The notes: generated by a model from the letters alone, not told the origin. A DNA stretch of 11,032 nt from Candidatus Pacearchaeota archaeon (GCA_002686355.1 NZBV01000027.1:1-11032), one strand, 5' to 3'. Shown: positions 1 to 5,896, counted from the first letter of the stretch. Translations and numbers: made by a program.

Positions 1-332
1 AATTCTTTTAAATCATAGATAATGCTTAGTACACTCCTCGTAATCATTCCAACATCTGCTAACAATTTATTCCCCTGTTGCTGCATCTGTGTTGCTCTTC
101 CCATCAATTCTGAAAAATGTCCTGAGCCAGGTGATGATGAAAAATTGTCCACGAATTTTGTGGTTTCGTCAAGCATATTGTTCATTAAATCAAGAATCCA
201 AAAATAAATTGGCTCAAGCTGTTCTGTTCTAGAATCATAGACTAGCAAGTGTTCGGATTCTGGCTCTCCTTTTTCCTGGTAATAAGGACTTATTTCATTA
301 ATAATTTCGTGGATTGCTTTTGCTTCTGGCAT
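1..332 (-). CDS. Conserved-looking hypothetical protein, 3' end cut by window edge
   Basis: An open frame runs from an ATG at 332-330 (minus strand) to the left edge without a stop, giving about 110 residues. The start is supported by a TATA-like TATTTAAA at 353-360, about 25 nt upstream, with no other in-frame ATG between. The visible part is soluble and mostly helical. It begins MPEAKAIHEIINEI, has an aromatic stretch IYFWILDLMNNML near residue 42, a serine/glycine-rich turn SSSPGSG near residue 66, and then a methionine- and glutamine-rich helix. I see no signal peptide, membrane helix or catalytic motif and do not recognise the family. It is transcribed divergently from the gene at 570. 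The function is unknown; that it is a real gene is fairly secure because the frame is long in AT-rich DNA and has a well-placed promoter. Confidence 0.75.
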   Translation of the reverse strand, partial: MPEAKAIHEIINEISPYYQEKGEPESEHLLVYDSRTEQLEPIYFWILDLMNNMLDETTKFVDNFSSSPGSGHFSELMGRATQMQQQGNKLLADVGMITRSVLSIIYDLKE

Positions 333-352
333 AACTTGAACAATGGAAAGAG

Positions 353-360
353 TATTTAAA
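353..360 (-). promoter_or_regulatory. TATA box for the gene starting at 332 (-)
   Basis: TATTTAAA (TTTAAATA on the coding strand) is centred about 25 nt before the ATG at 332. This spacing puts the transcription start at the start codon, so the mRNA is probably leaderless. Confidence 0.6.
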
Positions 361-398
361 AAATGTTTGGGATTTTGATTTACTTGCTCGTTACACTC

Positions 399-454
399 AC
401 AAATTAATTGCTACGAAATTGGTCCTGCCAGATTTCTTCGCTAAGGAACTATTA
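399..454 (+). repeat. Dispersed intergenic repeat, copy 1
   Basis: This 56-base stretch aligns without gaps to 3890-3945, with 42 of 56 positions identical. The shared core is ATTGCTACGAAAT, then AGATTT, then CTAAG. Copy 1 can form a small stem from GAAATT and GATTTC. It lies in the divergent spacer between the genes at 332 and 570. No open frame spans it. Confidence 0.6.
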
Positions 455-527
455 GGGGAAAATTATAGCACTAAGTTATTCATCGGATAAAAAAATCTTT
501 GGGTTAACTATAATTTTAACGATACTT

Positions 528-558
528 CACAACAACAAACTATAAAAATAATGTTGTG
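528..558. promoter_or_regulatory. TATA box flanked by a perfect 7-bp inverted repeat
   Basis: CACAACA (528-534) and its exact reverse complement TGTTGTG (552-558) flank TATAAAAA (541-548). The TATA box is about 25 nt before the ATG at 570. The symmetric arms around the TATA box look like an operator for a dimeric regulator that would block or assist TBP. The regulator is unknown and the operator role is inference. Confidence 0.45.
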
Positions 559-569
559 TTTTATTTGAT

Positions 570-923
570 ATGGGTTTATTTAGAAAGAGGAAGGAGAAGG
601 TTCTTGATTTGAGTGAAAGGTATAGAAAGCAACAGGAGAGGACGGCTCAGATGCCGGAGGATGAACAGGTAGTTTCGCAGACTCCTTCTGGGGGCAATGC
701 GGGGGGGCTTGGCTTTTTCGGCGCGATTGCAAATACTGTTTCAGATCAAGATCAGGTAGAATCAACCCCAATAGTTCCAGGTGATGCTGATGAGAAACGA
801 AGAAAACTTTCAAAGAAACTGATGGACATAACAAATAAGATGGAAGAATTGTCAAATCAGATTTATCATTTACAGCAACGGATTGAGGTTTTGGAAAAGA
901 AAGGTGGAGTTGGGAGTTATTGA
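570..923 (+). CDS. Small coiled-coil protein of unknown function
   Basis: 117 residues, starting with a basic MGLFRKRKEKVLDLSERYRKQ segment. A glycine-rich middle follows (about residues 40-55, GGNAGGLGFFGAIAN), and a charged heptad-like helix from about residue 75 to 112 (KLMDITNKMEELSNQIYHL) predicts a coiled coil. There is no signal peptide or membrane span. The start is fixed by the TATA box at 541-548, which predicts a leaderless message. Short basic-then-coiled-coil proteins of this kind are common in DPANN genomes, but I cannot name a family or function. A run of seven G at 701-707, odd in this AT-rich DNA, could be a slippage site. The next gene has its own TATA-like sequence overlapping this stop codon. 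Confidence 0.75.
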   Translation: MGLFRKRKEKVLDLSERYRKQQERTAQMPEDEQVVSQTPSGGNAGGLGFFGAIANTVSDQDQVESTPIVPGDADEKRRKLSKKLMDITNKMEELSNQIYHLQQRIEVLEKKGGVGSY

Positions 924-936
924 TTAAATTTATTAA
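924..936 (+). promoter_or_regulatory. TATA-like promoter of the GluRS gene
   Basis: TTAAATTTATTAA directly follows the stop codon of the preceding gene and is centred about 27 nt before the ATG at 958, the same spacing seen at the other leaderless genes here. No Shine-Dalgarno sequence precedes 958. Confidence 0.5.
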
Positions 937-957
937 CTCTTTTTTCTAGTTTATTTT

Positions 958-2184
958 ATGAATAAAAAAAATTTGGTGAAGAAGTCTCGTGCTTATGCAT
1001 TAAAAAATGCAGTTGCTTATAACGGCAAGGCGCAGCAAGGTTCTGTTCTTTCTGCTTTGTTTAATGAAGGTTTGAAAAAAAATAAAGTTAAAGATTATAT
1101 TAAAGATATTTCTAAAGTGATTAAAGAAGTGAATTCACTTTCTCATGAAGAGCAGAAAAAAGAATTTGAAAAATTAAAGAAAGATATTTCAAAGAGAAAG
1201 GTTAGAGAAGGGTTGCCTGATTTGCCTGATGCTAAGAAAGGAAAGGTTGTGATGAGGATTGCGCCGTCTCCGTCTGGGGCTTTTCATATTGGGCATGCTA
1301 TGACTGCGTGTATTTCATTTTTATTTGTTCAAAGATATGGGGGCAAGTTTTATGTTAGAATAGAAGATACAAACCCAGATAATATTTACAAGCTAGCTTA
1401 TAATTTGATAAAGAAAGATTCTGACTGGCTGTTTGATAAGAAAGCTAAAATTATTATTCAATCTGAGAGGATGGAGATTTATTATAAATATGCTGAGAAG
1501 CTGATTAAGTTAGGGCATGCTTATGTTTGCACTTGTCCTGGGGATGATTTTAGAAAGTGTGTTAAATTGCAACAAGATTGCCCTTGTAGAAGTTTGAATC
1601 CCAAAGAGAATAAAGAAAGATGGGAAATGATGTTTGATGTTAAGTCGTATAAATCTGGTGATGCAGTCCTTAGATTTAAGTCAGATATGACTCATAAGAA
1701 TCCTGCGATGAGAGATTTTCCATTGGCAAGGATTAATGAGACTCCCCATCCTTTGCAGAAAAAAAAATATAGAGTCTGGCCATTAATGAACTTAGCTGTT
1801 CCTGTTGATGATATTGAAATGGGAATGACTCATATTGTTAGAGCAAAAGAACATATAGATGCTGCGAAAAGGCAGAAAATGATTTTTAAAGTTTTGGGAA
1901 AGAAATTTCCTTGGACAGGTTTTTTAGGTCGGTGGCATATCAAAGGTTTGAGGTTGTCTGCGAGCGAAATAACAAAAGGGATTAAAGAGGGCAAGTATTC
2001 TGGTTGGGGAGATTCTAAATTGCCTACGATTCAGGCGTTGAAGAAAAAATACAAACCGCAAGCGTTTTGGAAGTTTGCAGAGAATATTGGGCTGTCTGAA
2101 TCAGATAAAATTATAGACAAAAAAGAATTTTTTGAATTGCTAGATGCGCAAGATGAAAAATATTTGAAAGGAGGTATTGAATGA
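958..2184 (+). CDS. gltX: Glutamyl-tRNA synthetase (archaeal type), lacking the C-terminal anticodon-binding domain
   Basis: Class I synthetase that activates glutamate and charges tRNA-Glu in the cytoplasm. The N-terminal helical domain (about 1-95) is followed by the Rossmann catalytic core with PSPSGAFHIGH (103-113, HIGH at 110-113), the RIEDTNP motif (134-140), a zinc-binding-like insertion CTC...C...CPC (C191, C193, C201, C208, C210), DFPLARI (253-259), YRVWPL (271-276), and a KMSKS equivalent LRLSASEI (331-338) before KYSGWGD. The archaeal/eukaryal-type signature is clear. It ends at residue 408, whereas archaeal GluRS is usually about 550-570, so the beta-barrel anticodon-binding domain is missing. 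The stop is genuine in this sequence and overlaps the next gene. The last residues (KGG) encode that gene's Shine-Dalgarno. Either a domain was lost, it is encoded elsewhere, or this is a paralogue with a different tRNA role. Confidence 0.92.
   Translation: MNKKNLVKKSRAYALKNAVAYNGKAQQGSVLSALFNEGLKKNKVKDYIKDISKVIKEVNSLSHEEQKKEFEKLKKDISKRKVREGLPDLPDAKKGKVVMRIAPSPSGAFHIGHAMTACISFLFVQRYGGKFYVRIEDTNPDNIYKLAYNLIKKDSDWLFDKKAKIIIQSERMEIYYKYAEKLIKLGHAYVCTCPGDDFRKCVKLQQDCPCRSLNPKENKERWEMMFDVKSYKSGDAVLRFKSDMTHKNPAMRDFPLARINETPHPLQKKKYRVWPLMNLAVPVDDIEMGMTHIVRAKEHIDAAKRQKMIFKVLGKKFPWTGFLGRWHIKGLRLSASEITKGIKEGKYSGWGDSKLPTIQALKKKYKPQAFWKFAENIGLSESDKIIDKKEFFELLDAQDEKYLKGGIE
2170..2175 (+). promoter_or_regulatory. 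Shine-Dalgarno for the pilin-like gene, inside gltX
   Basis: GGAGGT lies 5 nt before the ATG at 2181 and 8 nt before the second ATG at 2184. It is encoded within the last codons of gltX, consistent with internal initiation on a shared mRNA. Confidence 0.7.
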
Positions 2185-2438
2185 TGGGCAATAAAAAAGC
2201 TGTTTCAGGAATTATTACTATTTTAATTATTATCGCAATAGTATTAGCAATATCAGGGATTTTTTGGTATGTGATTAATTCTGTTGTTGGCAGTGCAAGA
2301 ACAGAAATAGAACAAGGTTCTGCTGATTTGTATGGAACATGTTCTGATGGTAAAAGAACAATAGAAGGGGGAACAAATTGTAGTGGGAGTGAAGAAGTAA
2401 GAATTGTTGGTGGAGAATACTGTTGTATGCCTGTTTAA
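2181..2438 (+). CDS. Small type IV pilin-like protein with class III signal peptide
   Basis: 85 residues. A short basic leader (MMGNKKA) is followed by VSGI and about 25 hydrophobic residues (ITILIIIAIVLAISGIFWYVI). This is the layout of archaeal pilin-like proteins processed by a prepilin peptidase just before the hydrophobic helix. The mature part outside the membrane is only about 45 residues and has four cysteines (one in YGTC, one in TNC, and a CC pair at GEYCC), which could form disulfides. The gene overlaps the gltX stop codon (ATGA) and uses the Shine-Dalgarno at 2170. The start could be 2181 or 2184; the second gives better spacing. It could be a minor pilin, an adhesin or another small surface protein. 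A membrane-anchored pilin-like protein is well supported; a specific role is not. Confidence 0.75.
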   Translation: MMGNKKAVSGIITILIIIAIVLAISGIFWYVINSVVGSARTEIEQGSADLYGTCSDGKRTIEGGTNCSGSEEVRIVGGEYCCMPV

Positions 2439-2439
2439 A

Positions 2440-2446
2440 TTTTTTT
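2440..2446 (+). terminator. T-run terminator after the gltX-pilin operon
   Basis: Seven T residues start 2 nt after the stop codon and are followed by further T-rich sequence to 2460. Archaeal RNA polymerase terminates at such non-template T tracts without needing a hairpin. Confidence 0.5.
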
Positions 2447-2514
2447 ATTTTAGTTTGGTTTGGAAGATCTAGTCTTTCTAGCATTTTTTAATTTTGAAAG
2501 ATTTTTCTAGAAAC

Positions 2515-2523
2515 TTTTAAATA
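2515..2523 (+). promoter_or_regulatory. TATA box upstream of the 2545 mini-ORF and the tRNA-His/hisS unit
   Basis: TTTTAAATA is centred 26 nt before an ATG at 2545, exactly the spacing of the leaderless genes in this window. It is one of two TATA boxes before tRNA-His; the other is at 2602. Confidence 0.5.
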
Positions 2524-2544
2524 CCTTTATTTTCTAAAAATATT

Positions 2545-2589
2545 ATGACAATTAAAATTAGTCAGTATCGGCATCGGAAAAGATTTTAA
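2545..2589 (+). CDS. Possible 14-residue leaderless mini-ORF
   Basis: ATG at 2545 opens MTIKISQYRHRKRF, closed by TAA and immediately followed in frame by TAG. The only strong support is the TATA box at 2515-2523, at the leaderless distance. The peptide is very basic and contains one histidine, so it is not a classic attenuator with a run of histidine codons. It lies upstream of tRNA-His and hisS. It may be a chance ORF at the start of a non-coding leader. Confidence 0.25.
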   Translation: MTIKISQYRHRKRF

Positions 2590-2601
2590 TAGTCAGACTT
2601 C

Positions 2602-2609
2602 TATAAATA
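2602..2609 (+). promoter_or_regulatory. TATA box of tRNA-His / hisS
   Basis: TATAAATA predicts a start near 2630, giving a leader of about 20 nt before the tRNA at 2651. hisS has no TATA box of its own in the 19 nt after the tRNA, so the two are probably co-transcribed. Confidence 0.55.
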
Positions 2610-2615
2610 AATACA

Positions 2616-2643
2616 CTATACAGGTGAATAAAAACCAGTATAG
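2616..2643. promoter_or_regulatory. Imperfect palindrome over the tRNA-His start site
   Basis: CTATACAGG (2616-2624) and CCAGTATAG (2635-2643) are reverse complements except for one A/A mismatch, separated by 10 nt. The element spans the start expected from the TATA box at 2602 and ends 7 nt before the tRNA. It fits a DNA operator at the start site or a short leader hairpin. Confidence 0.4.
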
Positions 2644-2650
2644 AAATTTT

Positions 2651-2723
2651 GGCGGTTGTAGTATAACGGTTAGTACGTGTGGTTGTGGTCCGCAAAGCGA
2701 GGGTTCGATTCCCTCCTTCCGCC
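2651..2723 (+). tRNA. tRNA-His (anticodon GTG)
   Basis: The sequence folds as a cloverleaf with the extra G at -1 (2651) facing C73 (2723), the identity hallmark of tRNA-His. The D stem is GTAT/GTAC with loop AACGGTTA. The anticodon stem TGTGG/CCGCA holds loop TTGTGGT, giving GTG. The T arm is GAGGG-TTCGATT-CCCTC. CCA is not encoded and no intron is seen. The acceptor stem is odd: GCGGTTG against CTTCCGC leaves U5-U68 and U6-U67 mismatches inside otherwise perfect pairing. The 15-48 position also reads A-C rather than A-U or G-C. It lies 19 nt before hisS. Confidence 0.92.
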
Positions 2724-2742
2724 CTGAAAAAAGGAGGATGAG

Positions 2743-3876
2743 ATGAAAACTGAAACTATCAAAGGATTTAGAGATTATTCAGGAAAAGACGCCGAAAAAA
2801 AAGCAATTATACGAGAAGTAATTAGGCAGGTTTTTGAGAGATATGGTTTTAATCCTGTTGAGACACCTGTAATTGAGAGCGAGGAATTTGTTAAGGGAGA
2901 CAATGCAGATGACGAGGCTGTGAGGGACATTTATAAGTTGAAAGATAGAGGGAAAAGAAAACTTGCTTTGAGATACGAGTTTACTTTTCAGTTAAAGCGA
3001 TTGGTGAAAAATAAAAAATTGCCTTACAAGTGTTATCAGATTGGGGAATTATTTCGGGATGAACCAATAAGAGAGGGAAGGAATAGGCAGTTCACACAAT
3101 GTGATGTTGATATTGTTGGGAGCACGATAAAAGATGAGGCGGAAATTCTTGCAATGACTTCTGAAATTTTTAAATCATTAAAGGTTGATTTTACGATTTT
3201 GATTAATAATAGAAAATTACTAAATGAAATTTTAGATGACTTGAAAATCAAAAAAAACAGAGAACAAGTTTTAAGGGAAATTGATAAACTTGATAAACAA
3301 CCAATGCAAAAAACTCGAGATAATCTTTCTAAACTTGGGGCGGAGAAATTATTAAAAGTTATTAATCGAGGAGAAAAATACTTTGTTAAATTTGATTCTT
3401 ACAAGGAGATAAAGAGTTTAATTGATTATTGTAAAGTATATGGTATTAAAGTGAAATTCGCACCTTCTCTTGTTAGAGGTTTGGCCTATTATAATGGAAG
3501 TGTTTTTGAGGTTTGGTCAAAAAAATTAAAAGTATCAATTTGCGGTGGCGGGAGTTATCTGGTTAATGGAATCCAATCAACAGGAATCTCTTTTGGGCTG
3601 ACGCCTTTACTTTTAATTGCTAATCTTCTTGTGGATATTGAAAAATATCTAGTTGTTTCATTGGAACAAGATAGACAAGCAATTAAACTTGCCCAAAAAT
3701 TGAGAAAACAAGGTAAGATTGTTGGGATGTATTATGGTAAGCCCTCAAAAGCAATGGAATATGCAAATAGTTATGGCTTTCAAAAAGTGATTTTTGTTGG
3801 CGAGAGAGAAGTTAAGGTTAAAAAATTAAAAATTAAGGTTATGAAGAGTGGAAAAGAATCTATTTTAAAATTTTAA
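2743..3876 (+). CDS. hisS: Histidyl-tRNA synthetase
   Basis: Class II synthetase that charges tRNA-His in the cytoplasm. Visible parts: motif 1 region GFNPVETPVIES (35-46), ALRYEFT (75-81, the LRPE/LRYD-T equivalent), motif 2 ELFRDEP...RNRQFTQ (102-119), the histidine-binding LVRGLAYYNGSVFEVW (243-258), and GGGSY (268-272) leading to GISFGLTPLL (281-290). A C-terminal alpha/beta anticodon domain fills about 300-377. The start has a strong GGAGG 6 nt upstream. At 377 residues it is shorter than the usual 410-430. Oddities: the motif 3 region reads GLTPLL where a GLERL-type sequence with a conserved arginine is expected, LVRGLDYY is LVRGLAYY, and GGRY is GGSY. It follows tRNA-His by 19 nt, so enzyme and substrate RNA are likely made from one transcript. 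Confidence 0.9.
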   Translation: MKTETIKGFRDYSGKDAEKKAIIREVIRQVFERYGFNPVETPVIESEEFVKGDNADDEAVRDIYKLKDRGKRKLALRYEFTFQLKRLVKNKKLPYKCYQIGELFRDEPIREGRNRQFTQCDVDIVGSTIKDEAEILAMTSEIFKSLKVDFTILINNRKLLNEILDDLKIKKNREQVLREIDKLDKQPMQKTRDNLSKLGAEKLLKVINRGEKYFVKFDSYKEIKSLIDYCKVYGIKVKFAPSLVRGLAYYNGSVFEVWSKKLKVSICGGGSYLVNGIQSTGISFGLTPLLLIANLLVDIEKYLVVSLEQDRQAIKLAQKLRKQGKIVGMYYGKPSKAMEYANSYGFQKVIFVGEREVKVKKLKIKVMKSGKESILKF

Positions 3877-3889
3877 TTTCATTTCATCT

Positions 3890-3945
3890 ACAGATTGATT
3901 GCTACGAAATCGTTTTCTGCAGATTTTTCCACTAAGAAACAATTA
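3890..3945 (+). repeat. Dispersed intergenic repeat, copy 2
   Basis: Gapless partner of 399-454, with 42 of 56 bases identical and the same orientation. It lies in the convergent spacer between hisS and dph6. The arms GAAATC and GATTTTTC can pair. The base facing the conserved G changes from T in copy 1 to C here, which keeps pairing possible. Confidence 0.6.
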
Positions 3946-4029
3946 ATGCCCTAACAAATTTTTTGGCGAAATGCTTTGACAGAGTCTGGTACTGGGCAAC
4001 ATCAATAAACGAACGCGAATAGGTCAATT

Positions 4030-4698
4030 TCACTTAACTTCTATGTCCATCTGCCACGAATTCCCCTCTCCACTTATTTTTTTATCTATAATTTTTAATT
4101 CTCTAGAAAACAAAGGACAGTTTAGAACAAATGTTTCAAATTCTCCTCCTTCTCCTGCGGGATGGATTTTGTATTTTTTGTGAAGCTCGCGAACATCTTC
4201 AAGAAATTTTTTGTTGATTTTTCTACCAAGCCATTTTTTGTCAAGAGGGTAAGCTGCGATTCCTGTAATTATTATTTCAAATTTGTTTTCAATTAATTCT
4301 TCGAGATATTCAAATTCGCCTTTGTGCCATAAAGGGTTTAAGCATTTTAAACCTAATTTGTCGCAGATTTTTTGGATTCGCGATTTTTGGTATTCAGAAT
4401 GCAAAGCACCTGTAACAACACAACTAACATTGTATTTTTCTTTTGCTTTTTTTATAGCCTCTTCTAAATCTTTTAGTTCTTTTTCTTTTTCACCCTTTGT
4501 CTTTTGAATAATCAGAGGAATTTCAATGGCTTCTGCTTGTTGTTTTGTTCTTTTAATTGATGGCGTATGAAACATATAGCTTTCTGGATTTTCTGAAAAA
4601 ACAGAAATTAAGCAGACTAGTTCGTGTCCTTGTTTCTTTGCAAGGTATGCAGAATAGCAAGAATCTTTCCCTCCTGAAAATAGGACTGCACATCTCAT
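4030..4698 (-). CDS. dph6: Diphthine--ammonia ligase (ATP-PPase, DUF71 family)
   Basis: 222 residues. Catalyses the last step of diphthamide synthesis on the elongation factor 2 histidine, amidating diphthine with ammonia and ATP. The N-terminal PP-loop SGGKDS is at 8-13, in the typical MxxAVLFSGGKDS opening. The family signatures VVTGALHSEYQKSRI (94-108), LNPLW (120-124) and GEGGEFET (182-189) are present. An in-frame TTG at 4716 would add six residues. The ATG at 4698 is chosen because it gives the family's standard N-terminus and lies about 26 nt from the TATA box at 4719-4728. It is convergent with hisS. Downstream of scpA on the same strand but separated by 124 nt with its own promoter, so probably not in one operon. 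Confidence 0.9.
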   Translation of the reverse strand: MRCAVLFSGGKDSCYSAYLAKKQGHELVCLISVFSENPESYMFHTPSIKRTKQQAEAIEIPLIIQKTKGEKEKELKDLEEAIKKAKEKYNVSCVVTGALHSEYQKSRIQKICDKLGLKCLNPLWHKGEFEYLEELIENKFEIIITGIAAYPLDKKWLGRKINKKFLEDVRELHKKYKIHPAGEGGEFETFVLNCPLFSRELKIIDKKISGEGNSWQMDIEVK

Positions 4699-4718
4699 AT
4701 TTAAATAATCAATCAAAC

Positions 4719-4728
4719 ATATAAAAAG
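4719..4728 (-). promoter_or_regulatory. TATA box of dph6
   Basis: CTTTTTATAT on the coding strand is centred about 26 nt before the ATG at 4698, predicting a leaderless mRNA and supporting that start over the TTG at 4716. Confidence 0.6.
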
Positions 4729-4732
4729 TTTG

Positions 4733-4746
4733 TGCGCTGATGCGCA
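4733..4746. repeat. GC-rich hairpin upstream of the dph6 TATA box
   Basis: TGCGC-TGAT-GCGCA, 5 bp with a 4-nt loop, in otherwise AT-rich spacer. Its core GCGCATCAGCGC (minus strand) matches 11 of 12 bases of GCGCATAAGCGC at 8087-8098, which also lies upstream of a TATA box on the same strand. Confidence 0.45.
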
Positions 4747-4757
4747 GATTAATTCTC

Positions 4758-4781
4758 ACAATCCTGCTCTGTTCGGATTGT
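4758..4781. repeat. Hairpin between scpA and dph6
   Basis: ACAATCC (4758-4764) and GGATTGT (4775-4781) form a perfect 7-bp stem with a 10-nt loop, 40 nt after the scpA stop on the minus strand. A scpA 3' UTR structure is possible. No T tract follows it directly. Confidence 0.4.
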
Positions 4782-4822
4782 CCATTTATCGCACAGAACG
4801 CCTAGGGGGGGCAATATAATCA

Positions 4823-5695
4823 TCACCCAACTAAGTCATCTCTTTCTTCAATTTCTTTTAATCGTTGTTTTTGGTCTTCGTCGAGATTTTCTAATTTTTG
4901 CGTGATTTCTTCTTTCAAGTCTACAAAAGGATCTCCCTTATGTTTAAGATAAGTTTTTTTTAGCCAGATATATATTTCACCAAAATGCTCTTCTTGCTCA
5001 AGCCAGATTTTTTTTGAATTTTCCAAATGAAGTAAAGGAAAGAAAGTTATTATTTTTTCATTTTTGTCATTATTTACAAAGTGTGTCAGGGCAATTTTTT
5101 TTGAAGCCTCATTTTCCTTAAAGTGCTTGAATAAGGTTTCATAGATTTCCTTGATTTTGTCTTTAATGCCGAATTTTCTTTTTGGAAATGCTATGTCTGT
5201 CTCTCTTAGGGCGTTTTTGTTAAGAATTTCTTTCTTAATTCTTCGGTTTTCTGTGTTAATTGCTTTGTTTAGTGATGCCATTAATTCATTTAACGTGACT
5301 TTTTTATAACGGGGAATTGGACTTCTTGGGATTAGTGCAGGAATTTCTTCTTCAAGTTCAATTCTTTCTAGCACGATTTTCTTTTTTTCTGTTTTGCCAA
5401 AGAGAATTTCATCAATGTTTTTTATGTATTTATTTAAGAGAATTTCTGATTTGATTCTTAACAGTAATGCTGCTGCAAGAAGAACTTTGCTTGAAACAAA
5501 AAAATCAGCTTCTTCATATTCTTTCATTTTCATGACATACCTGTCTGAGAGGATTGTTATGTTAACATCCCAAGGATCAAGCTGTTCTGTGTTAATTAAA
5601 TCATAGATGATCTCTTTCCAGCTAATTTCGCGACTAAACAAAATGCTGTGAATTTGTTCCTGGCTTGCTGACTTCTTTGTCACTTCTTTTTTCAT
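4823..5695 (-). CDS. scpA: Segregation and condensation protein A (kleisin)
   Basis: 290 residues. Kleisin subunit that bridges the heads of SMC proteins in chromosome condensation and segregation. The N-terminal signature IIYDLINTEQLDPWDVNI (about 29-46) followed by LSDRYVMKMKEYEEADFFVSS and KVLLAAALLLRIKSEILL (about 69-86) is diagnostic for ScpA. The middle is charged and variable, and the C-terminal part (about 175-260) fits the winged-helix region that binds the SMC head. The start is the ATG at 5695 with a TATA box about 26 nt upstream, so probably leaderless. No scpB or smc gene is visible in the window. Confidence 0.9.
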   Translation of the reverse strand: MKKEVTKKSASQEQIHSILFSREISWKEIIYDLINTEQLDPWDVNITILSDRYVMKMKEYEEADFFVSSKVLLAAALLLRIKSEILLNKYIKNIDEILFGKTEKKKIVLERIELEEEIPALIPRSPIPRYKKVTLNELMASLNKAINTENRRIKKEILNKNALRETDIAFPKRKFGIKDKIKEIYETLFKHFKENEASKKIALTHFVNNDKNEKIITFFPLLHLENSKKIWLEQEEHFGEIYIWLKKTYLKHKGDPFVDLKEEITQKLENLDEDQKQRLKEIEERDDLVG

Positions 5696-5716
5696 TTTAA
5701 TTGAAGGTTAATGGAC

Positions 5717-5726
5717 TTTAAAAAGA
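5717..5726 (-). promoter_or_regulatory. TATA box of scpA
   Basis: CTTTTTAAAG-like sequence on the coding strand (CTTTAAAAAG on +) is centred about 26 nt before the ATG at 5695. Confidence 0.55.
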
Positions 5727-5824
5727 CTCATACAATTTTGGTGCTTCTTTTAATCTCCCATCAAAATTTTATTGTTAATACTTTATGGATTTCTGTAGTA
5801 CCTAAATAAATGAAGTGTATTTTT

Positions 5825-5847
5825 GTAGTGGTAATCACGATTACTAC
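5825..5847. repeat. Bulged inverted repeat in the scpA upstream spacer
   Basis: GTAG-TGG-TAATC (5825-5836) pairs with GATTACTAC (5839-5847), leaving TGG as a bulge and a 2-nt gap. It is about 100 nt upstream of the scpA promoter and 50 nt before the TATA box of the predicted RNA, so it could be a regulatory site for either. Confidence 0.3.
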
Positions 5848-5896
5848 TTTAAGTGAATACTATCTGTCATTTGTGAAGGGTAACATAACCGAAACA

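Noticed and set aside
22..207. 61-codon ORF on the + strand
   Set aside because: It lies antisense to the better-supported minus-strand gene starting at 332, which has a TATA box and an open frame to the edge. Its translation is low complexity with no family features.
2545..2589. Classic histidine attenuator leader peptide
   Set aside because: Only one histidine codon in 14 and no obvious alternating terminator hairpins, so attenuation by histidine starvation is not supported.
399..3945. CRISPR array
   Set aside because: Only two diverged copies of the 56-bp repeat, 3.4 kb apart, with no regular spacers and no cas genes.
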